Of a stretch of 22,221 bases of DNA, positions 8,494 to 16,404 are shown in pieces; position 1 is the stretch's first letter, and every line of letters starts with the position of its first letter. The stretch lies in IMG/VR virus record IMGVR_UViG_3300027704_000183, positions 1 through 22,221 of that record. One strand, written 5' to 3'. The notes under the pieces are model-generated. The model made no database searches and was not told the origin of the DNA. It saw only the letters and a list, made by a program, of their open reading frames with translations. Made by a program: the position numbers and the translations under genes. The DNA comes from a virus.

Positions 8494-8947
8494 GCGGCTG
8501 CTCTTCTTCAGTTAACAATGATGCAAGAAAATCTTCTGCTCTAGAGATAGATACATCAGATTTAGAAGCAGGCTTACTTTTAGTAAAATCCAGGACTAAC
8601 CTGGCAGCTGCGAGGCGTTCTCGCGACTGACCATCCAGACGCATGACTTCAACTGCAGTGGTAAGGGCTTCTTTCTGATATTCGTCTTCAATATTAAATT
8701 TCTCTGACATAATTTTTACTACCTTTTTAGCGTCTTGTTTAGCTTGCTCTCGAACTGGGACAATGGTTTTTGCTGTATGACCATCGGGGACCCCAAAAGG
8801 TCTACCAGGATTCTTACGAGGTTTAGTAGACCATTCTTTTCTGAGTGCCCGGCCTTCTGGCGTGGACATCAGTGTCTTGAAGTAATTATTTTTTCTCGCC
8901 ATGTTTGGGTTTTTTACTTTTGGGGGCGACTTTTTTCTTGGGCTCAT
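8450..8947 (-). CDS. terS: Putative terminase small subunit
   Basis: This 165-residue protein would recognise the packaging site and hand DNA to the large subunit. It has a Lys/Arg/Pro-rich N-terminus (1-60), including GRPFGVPDGHTAKT, that could bind DNA. A helical middle holds REQAKQDAKKVVKIMSEKF and RERLAAARLVLDFTKSKP (about 65-130), and the tail is very acidic. The helical region resembles small terminases of other marine phages, and the gene overlaps terL. The identity rests on position and general character, since small terminases are poorly conserved. The start at 8947 is supported by AAGGAG 10 bases upstream. This makes a 62-base overlap with the preceding gene. Met16 at 8902 would shorten the overlap but has no ribosome site. 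Confidence 0.68.
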   Translation of the reverse strand: MSPRKKSPPKVKNPNMARKNNYFKTLMSTPEGRALRKEWSTKPRKNPGRPFGVPDGHTAKTIVPVREQAKQDAKKVVKIMSEKFNIEDEYQKEALTTAVEVMRLDGQSRERLAAARLVLDFTKSKPASKSDVSISRAEDFLASLLTEEEQPHEQADEGSSEETTD

Positions 8948-9146
8948 CCTTTGTAATCTCCTTGCTTAATACATCAACCAATGCAGCGCGTGTATTCTTT
9001 TGACCGCTGCAGAACATGTCCATCGGAAGGTCAGTCAGCATCTCTTTAAAGACATCCTGTTTTTGTTCCTGGGACAATAGTTTTGACGATTTAACTAGGT
9101 CTACCTGGCTCAAAATGTTGACCAGGTCATATGCTCTCACTTTCAT
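8886..9146 (-). CDS. Small protein between ejection and terminase genes, unknown role
   Basis: This 86-residue protein is helical over residues 1-65 (with KVRAYDLVNILSQVDLVKSS and QEQKQDVFKEMLTDLPMDMF) and ends in a very basic Lys/Pro tail (KKKVAPKSKKPKHGEKK). The basic tail suggests binding to nucleic acid or an acidic partner. An AAAGGAA precedes the ATG at 9146. Its last 62 bases are shared in another frame with the small terminase N-terminus, so both proteins have Lys-rich ends encoded by the same A-rich DNA. I do not recognise the family. Its place next to terS makes a packaging accessory possible but unproven. Confidence 0.78.
   Translation of the reverse strand: MKVRAYDLVNILSQVDLVKSSKLLSQEQKQDVFKEMLTDLPMDMFCSGQKNTRAALVDVLSKEITKDEPKKKVAPKSKKPKHGEKK
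8958..8963 (-). promoter_or_regulatory. Ribosome binding site deciding the small terminase start
   Basis: AAGGAG lies 10 bases before the ATG at 8947, inside the upstream 86-residue gene. No comparable site precedes the internal Met16 codon at 8902, so the longer start with a 62-base gene overlap is favoured. Confidence 0.65.
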
Positions 9147-9158
9147 GGGGGTTTTCCT

Positions 9159-12100
9159 TTAGGCTGTTAACATCCCAGGTCCTGGTGTCAGGACTCCTGG
9201 GTTTTCTTCTTCTTCTTCACCGCCTATCATTCCTGCCATCAAGATAGCCATGATGGTCGCTAGTGGACTAGCGTATATTTTTATTGGAATGTTACTTTCG
9301 TTAAAATGCTTCTGCATAAACTTGAAGGTATTAGGCATATCCTTTTTCATAGCTTTAGGATTTATTAGGTAAAACATAACAGGGTCAACGGCAAACTCAC
9401 CGTCACCTTTTATGTAACCTTGGTAAGCAGGGAATTGATTCTGGACATCTAAGAACGCCTGACCTTTCGAGCCTTGGGGATTTTCTTCCCGAAACTTATC
9501 GTAGACTTGGCCAATATTAAGGCGAATAGGTGTTCCCGGTAAGTCAGGGCGATTTGCGATAGAAATAACAGTACCATCCTGAAGCTTGTCTATCTCAGCT
9601 TGTATTACAGGGTCGCTACCATATTTACCACGTAGTTTTGCCCTTAGACTGTTTGTATAAACATTCCTTTTGACATTCTCTGATTTTGGGTGCCTTCCTG
9701 ATACTTTTCTACCGAACAGTAGCTCAGCTTCTTCATTACTCGCAGGTCGAGACTCTAAAGGGTGGGCACTTTCGTGGGCTGTTGTGTAAAGTAAGTCTGA
9801 CTCTATACCATTCGCAAGTATCGCAATCTGTCCACTGACACCGCCTTTGTTAGAACCATATAAACCGCGAGTGCCTTCAGTCACTGAGTATTTTTCCATG
9901 AATTCTTTTTGAGAATCAAAGATACCCATAGAGACATTTAACATGTCTGCAAGCTGCTTAAAGTCTTCCATACTGGACAGACCATTTTCAAACTGAGTGC
10001 CAGGCTTACCAATGACCATCTGCACTGCACCCTTGGCATCCTCAAGTTTATCCTTGATTTGACCAACGGTAGGTGTAGTGAAGTCGAATGGTATTTGTGG
10101 TGACTCAGGCTGCGTTAATGCTCCTGAACCTGGTGCTGCAGATAGGTTTACTTCTGCTGCACTTTCTTCTCGTTGTAGAGGGCTACCAGAGCGTCCGTCT
10201 GGGTTTCCATTTGGGCTTTGGTCAGAGATTCCTGGGCCTTGTCGAACTTGTCCTGGTCCTGGTTCTCCGCTGCTCCGAATCCTGGCTGCTGCGTTGTCGA
10301 TGTCTTGCTCATTGTATCCTTCCTCTAATAAAAGGCGTTTTGTACTACTAGCGTAATCTTGCCTAGTAGACTTTAAAGTAACGCCTAATTTCTTGTATAA
10401 ATCCTGTTCAGGATACCATATTAGAGCCTGGAATGATGCCGGGGGAATGTCTATCCCAGTCTGAACTTTAAATTTTTCTACGGCTCTGTTTACAATATCC
10501 CTAAGATTCTTTCTTTCTCCTCCACTGCTAGGAACATCGCGAGTTCCTTTTAAGGATATTACGATCTGTTCAGCTGCGTTAGTAGCCTCTGACTTTTTCC
10601 GCTCCTTAGAGTCATATTTCGCACGGTTAACTTTGTAGTCTTTTTCGTGTTTCTTTTTTATTTCAGTAGCTTCACTGATTAGGGCCTCTCTAGAGATACG
10701 CTTCCGTCCAATAGCTTTTTTTAGGCGTTCTAACTGACCTTGGAACTTCTTCTCGTCAAAAGCTAAGACACGGCCTTGAAGTCTACCCACAGTTCGCATG
10801 AACCACATGTCGATAGTTACCGGGGAAAAGTCTCCACGTAAATTAGTATAGAAACCGTTGCCAATTTTTGGACCAAATACCTGGGAACCATAAACTTCAG
10901 TTTCCATGTTTTCGCCTGAAATTTGCTTACTCTTTTTATCCAAGTGGTTTTGTAAGATGGGCTCCAACTCTTTTACAGTAAACTTAGTCTGCAAGAAGTC
11001 AGTTAATGCATCCATAGAACCAAGCTTTTCAAGCAGTAGATTTGCTTTTTCAAGATTCTTCTTGATAGCAGGACCTTTGCTGCCATATTTCTTCTCCAGG
11101 AACTTGCCATTTTTCTTATAAAACGAGTAGACCTCTTCGCCATACTTCAAGTTATCGGGAACAGCCAGGTTCTGAGAAGTGATTGCGATAGACACAAGAA
11201 GTGCTGTCTTAGCATTAGGGTCAGTATTTAACTCAGGATGCTTTATAGACATCATTTCAGTCATCTTAGCAATCACTGAGTCGTACCACTCCATTGCACT
11301 ATCTGTAGATTCCATTTCGTGTATAGCTTCAGCAACCATGTCATTAGCGATTGCTTCACGGTCTGCTTCACTTTCCAGGTCTCTTGGTTTACCACCAAGC
11401 TTAGCTAAAGCTCTTTCTTGTAGAAACTTAGCTACTTCAGTCTTACCCTTAAGCTTAGGAGGAGTCTCGCTTCCGTCCATCAGTGCAATTACATTAGGAC
11501 TTGTATCAAAAGCTAGAGCAGGGCCGTCTGTAAACGAGGGTGCCCTAGATTCATCGATTTCCATCGCATCATCCTGGGCTGCATCGCGTTCTTCTTTAGC
11601 TCCCTGCTGCTGACCAACTCTCTGCAAGTATTGGCCGAGGTATTTCTCTACGGTTGGACCAGGTACACCTTTCTCTTCCAGGCGCTTCTGCATTGCTTCT
11701 AGTCTACCCACTGGGTTAAGACCCAGGTCTAACTGCATTTCTTCTAAAGTAGCTAGTAAGTGAGCCTTGTGTTGCACTTCTATAGTGTTGTCCTGGCTAA
11801 CTGCCTCACTAATACGAGCTGCTTCTGCACGATTGTTGTCTATGCCGCGCTGATAGTTCTGTTCTTTTTGTGAGAGCTGCTGCTGAGCTGCTTGTTGTAC
11901 TACGCCTTGGTTGCGAACACGGTTACCCATGAGCCCCTTGTAGACTGAGTTTCTATCTACGAACCCATTGATTTTACGGATAAGTGCAAAGTCTACTTGA
12001 CCACCTGTAGCTACACTTGTCTCATAAGCTTCTATCATGCGGAGGGTTGCAGCTTGTGTAGATGGATTGCGCTTCATGATTCTAATAATCTGAGCAATAC

Positions 12101-13853
12101 CATTACGGTCTAAGGCTGTACCTAACTCAAAGATTCCTTGAGGAGACTCTGGGTTCGCAGGGTCGTTATTCTGTGCAGATTCAAGAGAGGCTTCTCGCTC
12201 TTCCTGTGCCATTTGTTCCTGGCGTAGACGAGCTTCTTCTACTGCAGCTTCTTCGGCTGCCATGTTTGCAATGTTAGTCTCACGGAGACTTGCCGAATTA
12301 GAACCTGGGATGCCCTGGTTACCTGAGTTTTCTTTGACGTAATTGGCAACTTTAGAACGCTTGCCTGTGACTTTGTCTATAAGACGGCCAGTACCTTGCG
12401 CTGCAGCCTGGGCTAACAGTGAGCTTCCTCCAGTGGTAATAGCAGCACTTCCAGAGGCTAAGGGTCTTAGGAGCCTCTCTGTAGCTACGGCACCCTTGTC
12501 ATAACCAACAGAAGCACCAAACGGAGCGAACTGGTCTGTGACCTGGGATACACCACCCTGGTAACCATTGTTGTGTACTTCAGTCAGTTGGTTCAGCTGC
12601 CTAAGAATAGACATTGCTTCCTGACCTTCACGCGTGTCCCCGGTTAATCTTTCCAGGGCAGCCATCTCTTGGGTACCAACAGTGTTCTTTGTTTTGTTAC
12701 GACCTTCTCTGTAAGCCGCTGCAGTCATAATTTTGTCTGCTACTTCTGTAAGACTGTCCTGGTCAGTCACTTTGACGCGAGACTTTAAGTCTGCAAACTT
12801 TTGCTTGAGTTCTTCTGTGTACTGAACGTGCGCTTTGTCTATTGTCTCTCTGGCACCTTTTGTAGACATCTTGTCAATGTCTTTGAGGTCGTATTCATTC
12901 GCATTTGCAATAGTCGTAATACGCTGTGCAAAACTAGCTGCTGCTTCTACATCGCCTTCGCTCTTTATGCTCTTACTGTTACCACGGACCAGGTTGGCTG
13001 CAGCTTTAACTGTACCGACAGAAGTATCAACCATACCTGCTGAGGTACCACCGATGAGTCCTTCTGCTACTGCCTGGCGTGGGTCAACTTCAAGTCCTTT
13101 GTCAGTGTTAACCGTAGAACCAACCTGCTCACCGACACTCTGTGTGCCTTCAGTCACGCCCTCTATAAGCATTCTCTTGATTTTTCCAGTTGCACCTGGA
13201 GCGATAGCGTTAAGCGCACCAACTCCTGCCGATGTACCTGTAGCGTAGGTCCAGTCCTCTTTGTTTGGAGTCTCTCTGCCATTGTTCTTCGCTCTCTCTA
13301 GAGCAATAGGACCAAGCTGCTGAGTAAACTCAAACAACATAGGACCTGCAAGTCCTCCTGCAATTGCTCCAGGGACATTACCTACGGCACCACCTACTGC
13401 AGCACCCCCTGCTCTAGCTAACAGTGAACCTGCAAACTGACCTGCTTGTTCAACGGCTGCTTTTGGTAAGTATCTGTAAGCAAAAGTACCGTCTTTATCA
13501 GCATTCATGAATTGACCAGAAGCACTTTGCCCTGGGCGCTCATCAACAGCACCTTTTAAAGACTCACCAAGACCTTTAGCACCTAGAGCCTCCGCAGTTA
13601 CACCCATGTTTTCTAAAGGTTGGTCTATACCACGCATAAATGCGTTACCGTAACCTTCAAATGCACCGTCTTTAGCTTTAGGCTGAGTAGCCTGATTAAG
13701 TCGATGAGGAGGAACTCCTGAAGGACTAGCAGCTTGTGGAGCAACTTGGGAACTTTGTCGTTCACGTTTTAGCATCTGACCTAAGCGTTGGGCTGCAGCA
13801 ACATCACCTGCGTTATGGGCGTTAATAATGGCTTGTTGCAGCTGTGCAGACAT
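9159..13853 (-). CDS. Giant internal virion / ejection protein with zincin-like and glycosylase-like segments
   Basis: At 1564 residues this is the largest gene and occupies the T7 gp16 position as last of the ejection set. It is probably packed in the head and injected ahead of the DNA. The N-terminus (1-30, AHNAGDVAAAQRLGQMLKRE) is helical. Residues 131-184 are Gly/Ala-rich and hydrophobic, possibly membrane-active. Gln/Glu-rich helices span about 500-800. Residues about 850-1130 form a coherent alpha-helical domain containing LLVSIAITSQN, NGFYTNLRGDFSPVTIDMWF (Asp1015) and QALIWYPEQDLYKKLG. A Pro/Gly/Ser linker follows near 1190-1250. HESAH at 1360-1364, in the context LLYTTAHESAHPLES followed by NEEAELLFGR, fits a zinc metalloprotease-like site. 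A hydrophobic segment and an acidic tail close the protein. No transglycosylase motif is seen. Ejection role is inferred; enzymatic roles are speculative. Confidence 0.8.
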   Translation of the reverse strand: MSAQLQQAIINAHNAGDVAAAQRLGQMLKRERQSSQVAPQAASPSGVPPHRLNQATQPKAKDGAFEGYGNAFMRGIDQPLENMGVTAEALGAKGLGESLKGAVDERPGQSASGQFMNADKDGTFAYRYLPKAAVEQAGQFAGSLLARAGGAAVGGAVGNVPGAIAGGLAGPMLFEFTQQLGPIALERAKNNGRETPNKEDWTYATGTSAGVGALNAIAPGATGKIKRMLIEGVTEGTQSVGEQVGSTVNTDKGLEVDPRQAVAEGLIGGTSAGMVDTSVGTVKAAANLVRGNSKSIKSEGDVEAAASFAQRITTIANANEYDLKDIDKMSTKGARETIDKAHVQYTEELKQKFADLKSRVKVTDQDSLTEVADKIMTAAAYREGRNKTKNTVGTQEMAALERLTGDTREGQEAMSILRQLNQLTEVHNNGYQGGVSQVTDQFAPFGASVGYDKGAVATERLLRPLASGSAAITTGGSSLLAQAAAQGTGRLIDKVTGKRSKVANYVKENSGNQGIPGSNSASLRETNIANMAAEEAAVEEARLRQEQMAQEEREASLESAQNNDPANPESPQGIFELGTALDRNGIAQIIRIMKRNPSTQAATLRMIEAYETSVATGGQVDFALIRKINGFVDRNSVYKGLMGNRVRNQGVVQQAAQQQLSQKEQNYQRGIDNNRAEAARISEAVSQDNTIEVQHKAHLLATLEEMQLDLGLNPVGRLEAMQKRLEEKGVPGPTVEKYLGQYLQRVGQQQGAKEERDAAQDDAMEIDESRAPSFTDGPALAFDTSPNVIALMDGSETPPKLKGKTEVAKFLQERALAKLGGKPRDLESEADREAIANDMVAEAIHEMESTDSAMEWYDSVIAKMTEMMSIKHPELNTDPNAKTALLVSIAITSQNLAVPDNLKYGEEVYSFYKKNGKFLEKKYGSKGPAIKKNLEKANLLLEKLGSMDALTDFLQTKFTVKELEPILQNHLDKKSKQISGENMETEVYGSQVFGPKIGNGFYTNLRGDFSPVTIDMWFMRTVGRLQGRVLAFDEKKFQGQLERLKKAIGRKRISREALISEATEIKKKHEKDYKVNRAKYDSKERKKSEATNAAEQIVISLKGTRDVPSSGGERKNLRDIVNRAVEKFKVQTGIDIPPASFQALIWYPEQDLYKKLGVTLKSTRQDYASSTKRLLLEEGYNEQDIDNAAARIRSSGEPGPGQVRQGPGISDQSPNGNPDGRSGSPLQREESAAEVNLSAAPGSGALTQPESPQIPFDFTTPTVGQIKDKLEDAKGAVQMVIGKPGTQFENGLSSMEDFKQLADMLNVSMGIFDSQKEFMEKYSVTEGTRGLYGSNKGGVSGQIAILANGIESDLLYTTAHESAHPLESRPASNEEAELLFGRKVSGRHPKSENVKRNVYTNSLRAKLRGKYGSDPVIQAEIDKLQDGTVISIANRPDLPGTPIRLNIGQVYDKFREENPQGSKGQAFLDVQNQFPAYQGYIKGDGEFAVDPVMFYLINPKAMKKDMPNTFKFMQKHFNESNIPIKIYASPLATIMAILMAGMIGGEEEEENPGVLTPGPGMLTA

Positions 13854-13889
13854 AGAGTTACCTTAAAATTAAGAGGACTAGGGACGTAC

Positions 13890-15143
13890 TTACTGTGAGT
13901 ATTGGTCTAAAACGGCTTGGTCTTCAGGACTATAATTAGATGCACTACCGCCACCTTGTTTGGCTCGTAATTTATTTCTTACACTGATTGCAGCTGCTCT
14001 TTTCTCATAAATCCAGTCTAACCAGACTTTTTCGTCAGCAGCCATGCTTGGCATGGGACGTTCAAAGGTAGCCATTTCCCTGTCAGAGATTGCACCCTTG
14101 GTCTTTGCCACGTTCTTGAGAATTTCATCGACCTTAAATTGGTCCATAGCTAATCTGGTGTAGGCTTCGGGATTACCTCTTAGGTTGTCAACCCACTTGC
14201 CCATGAAACCATCATAGGGGCCAGTTAACTCGTCCCCTGCTGCGAATACATCCGCATATAACCTGTCCATTTCAGCTATTGAAGAGTCGTAAGTTCCAAT
14301 GATTTCATCGAACTCAGCTGACTGTTTCTGTTGAGCTTGCTGAACCTTTTGTTGTTCCTGGAGGCGTAAGTTCTCTTGCTCTCTTTCTATATCTTTGATT
14401 TCACCAGTAACAGTACCCATCGCTCCAACTTGAGCCATACCACCTTGGGAACCTGCGTTCATAATGGCACCACCGTAGCGACCCATTTTCTCTGCAAAAG
14501 ACATACCTGAATTTTTCTTAGCTGAAGCTAGTGCAGTTGAGTCTCTGCGTCCACCAGTCTGAGCTTCCGGGTCTCCGGTAACGGCCTGGCTTGCTGCTGC
14601 CAATCTTTGACCTGCAGGAGTCTGAGCAAAAACTGCGCGTTCCTGGTCAGTCATTGGGTCCATACCTACACTCTCTCTTACAGGAGCAGGTACATAGCGT
14701 TCTGACTGCGGTCGGGCCAACATACCGGGACCACTAAAAGTATCTTCATGAGTCGCACCAGGCATTACTGTGCCATCAGGCATAGTGTGAGTCGGAGCTG
14801 CTTGTTGGGTAGCGGATTCTACTGGAGACTGCTGCTGCCCATACTGCTCAGAAATATACTGGCTAGGACCATTTCCACCACTGGTCATTTGACCTAAGAT
14901 ACCCTTAGCTCCGTCCATGAACCGTTGACCAGGCGTACCACCTTGTCTTGGGTTTACCTGGGTGCCTGGAGGGATAGCTGTGGTTGGCAAAGGGTTAGCT
15001 GCTGAAAGTGCCGGGGGCTGTGCTGCGGCTATCTGCTGCTGCGCTAGTATCGGGTCAGGGCTTTTGTGTGCGTTTTTGAGTCTGTCCATCTTCTCAAAGT
15101 AGGCAGGAGTACCGTAAGGGGGATTGTTATAATCTGGATACAT
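13890..15143 (-). CDS. Ejection / internal virion protein (T7 gp15 position)
   Basis: This is a 417-residue protein when started at the ATG at 15143. That start has AGGAGG 8 bases upstream (15152-15157); the in-frame GTG at 15152 overlaps this site and is unlikely. The first 130 residues are Pro/Gln/Gly-rich and probably disordered, with many PPG, QPP and QQ runs. The middle holds MSFAEKMGRYGGAIMNAGSQ (Gly/Ala-rich), followed by a strong coiled coil (EIKDIEREQENLRLQEQQ, about 250-280). The C-terminal 130 residues are helical with FMGKWVDNLRGNPEAYTRLA, VAKTKGAISDREMATFERP and WLDWIYEKRAAA. The GAISDREMATFExPMP motif appears in ejection-type virion proteins of other podoviruses as I recall. It lies one base after the previous gene's stop, so translation is coupled. 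Confidence 0.78.
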   Translation of the reverse strand: MYPDYNNPPYGTPAYFEKMDRLKNAHKSPDPILAQQQIAAAQPPALSAANPLPTTAIPPGTQVNPRQGGTPGQRFMDGAKGILGQMTSGGNGPSQYISEQYGQQQSPVESATQQAAPTHTMPDGTVMPGATHEDTFSGPGMLARPQSERYVPAPVRESVGMDPMTDQERAVFAQTPAGQRLAAASQAVTGDPEAQTGGRRDSTALASAKKNSGMSFAEKMGRYGGAIMNAGSQGGMAQVGAMGTVTGEIKDIEREQENLRLQEQQKVQQAQQKQSAEFDEIIGTYDSSIAEMDRLYADVFAAGDELTGPYDGFMGKWVDNLRGNPEAYTRLAMDQFKVDEILKNVAKTKGAISDREMATFERPMPSMAADEKVWLDWIYEKRAAAISVRNKLRAKQGGGSASNYSPEDQAVLDQYSQ

Positions 15144-15144
15144 T

Positions 15145-16098
15145 TTAGCCACCTCCTAAGTTCATACCGGCAGAGAAACCAGAACTCATGCCACCTAGGG
15201 TTGACATTAAGGTATTGGGCTTCTCAGGAGTATTCCCTGGCGTAGTGTTGTAGACAGCATTACCTAACATACCTCTTTGGTACTTTATGTTTTGGTCAAG
15301 ACCAAAGTCTCTCTGGTTTTCATAGCGGTTACGTTGGTCATTCATGTAACCCTGCTCATAATTCATAAAGTTGTTTCCTGCACCTGTCATCATGTTGCCA
15401 AAGGAGTTCATGGCGTTGATGCCTTGTCCATAACCTTGCTGTAGGCCTTGGTTAGCTCTCATTTGGTCACTGAACTGTTGGTTCTGCTGATTTATGGACT
15501 GACTCATTAAGTTCTGGTTGATGCCTGCGGTGACATCGGCTTTTCTATCGTCATAACCACGATTAGCAACAGCTTCTGCTATCCCTGCGCGGCTAGAGTT
15601 CATGTTCCCAGAGCCACTTGCACCCTGGTTGATGCCTGGCATAGTGTTTTCTTCAAGATTACGCCTATCATCACGCATGGCAGCATTTACAAGGCCACCG
15701 CTGTTTTCAATAGCGTAATCCTGTGCCGTCTGCATACGGTCTGCTCCACCTTGTTGGTAAAGGTCAGCATAATTGTTAGCAAAGCCTTGGCCTTGCTGCA
15801 TGACATCAAAAGCACCCTGGCCACCCATCGCTCCCATACCACCCATGTAGTGGTTTCCTGCTTGGAAGTATGGATTTTGGTCTGCGTAGGTTTGCCCTTC
15901 ATATGCTCCTTGCTCAAGAGAATCGTTTAAGGCACCTTCAGCTCTGTCATAACTTCTTTCAATGTAAGGCTTGGAGAAGTTGTATCCTTCCATCCTATCT
16001 GTGCGGTCTTGTTCAATACTCGCCCTGCGCTCTTTTGCTGACTTCCGTCCTGAAATACCGCCTATTGCAGAGCCTATGATTGCTGCTTCGATGCCCAT
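15145..16098 (-). CDS. Gly/Asn/Gln/Met-rich internal virion (ejection) protein (T7 gp14 position)
   Basis: This 317-residue protein opens with a hydrophobic Gly-rich segment (MGIEAAIIGSAIGGISGRK) followed by a basic stretch, an arrangement seen in DNA-ejection proteins such as P22 gp7 and T7 gp14-like proteins. The rest is rich in Gly, Asn, Gln, Met and Tyr, with repeats such as YMGGMGAMGGQGAF and NQNLMSQSINQQNQQFSDQM. The C-terminus again has MSTLGGMSSGFSAGMNLGGG. Such low-complexity, membrane-compatible proteins may form the trans-envelope channel during infection. AGGAAAAATAAC precedes the ATG at 16098. Part of a block in T7 gp13-16 order. Function is inferred from composition and position. 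Confidence 0.78.
   Translation of the reverse strand: MGIEAAIIGSAIGGISGRKSAKERRASIEQDRTDRMEGYNFSKPYIERSYDRAEGALNDSLEQGAYEGQTYADQNPYFQAGNHYMGGMGAMGGQGAFDVMQQGQGFANNYADLYQQGGADRMQTAQDYAIENSGGLVNAAMRDDRRNLEENTMPGINQGASGSGNMNSSRAGIAEAVANRGYDDRKADVTAGINQNLMSQSINQQNQQFSDQMRANQGLQQGYGQGINAMNSFGNMMTGAGNNFMNYEQGYMNDQRNRYENQRDFGLDQNIKYQRGMLGNAVYNTTPGNTPEKPNTLMSTLGGMSSGFSAGMNLGGG
15152..15157 (-). promoter_or_regulatory. Ribosome binding site fixing the start of the 417-residue ejection protein
   Basis: AGGAGG lies 8 bases before the ATG at 15143, within the last codons of the upstream 317-residue gene. It excludes the overlapping GTG at 15152 as start and gives a TAA-A-ATG junction between the two genes. 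Confidence 0.85.
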
Positions 16099-16099
16099 G

Positions 16100-16390
16100 T
16101 TATTTTTCCTGTGTTGTGTAGATGTCTCTTTTACAATTGTCGAGACAAAGCCTGGTCTCTAAGTACTTAAAACCTAGCATGGTTATAAATTTGAGGTGTT
16201 TACTGTCGTGGCGTTCATGGATAGCAAACAGGGGTGATTGACGCATTGCTAATAAGACCTTTAAACCTTGCTGTAGGTCTGCTTTTACTGACTTGTTGTA
16301 ATGGTAGACATCACAATGTAAGAACGTGGTGTCTCCGTGTTGGTCGTAATACGCTGTGAAATCATCGGTTTCTATGACTGGTGTTTTCAT
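16100..16390 (-). CDS. Small GNAT-like protein (T7 gp13-like)
   Basis: This 96-residue protein contains LFAIHERHDSKHLKFITMLGFKYLETRL, which resembles the last helix-strand of GNAT acetyltransferases and the C-terminus of T7 gp13 (an H-x-x-FLKTIGA-type segment). It is too short for a full GNAT fold (about 140-150 residues) and lacks a visible acetyl-CoA P-loop (R/Q-x-x-G-x-G/A), so enzymatic activity is unlikely. It precedes the gp14- and gp15-like genes, as gp13 does in T7, and may help virion assembly of the ejection proteins. GAGG precedes the ATG at 16390. The gene stops one base before the next start. Confidence 0.65.
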   Translation of the reverse strand: MKTPVIETDDFTAYYDQHGDTTFLHCDVYHYNKSVKADLQQGLKVLLAMRQSPLFAIHERHDSKHLKFITMLGFKYLETRLCLDNCKRDIYTTQEK

Positions 16391-16404
16391 TACAAGCCTC
16401 GTTT

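Noticed and set aside
15144-15152. GTG start three codons upstream for the 417-residue ejection protein
   Set aside because: The GTG overlaps the AGGAGG site; the ATG at 15143 has ideal spacing.
16100-16390. Active GNAT acetyltransferase
   Set aside because: The protein is too short and lacks the acetyl-CoA binding loop; only the terminal helix-strand resembles the family, so a T7 gp13-like structural role is preferred.
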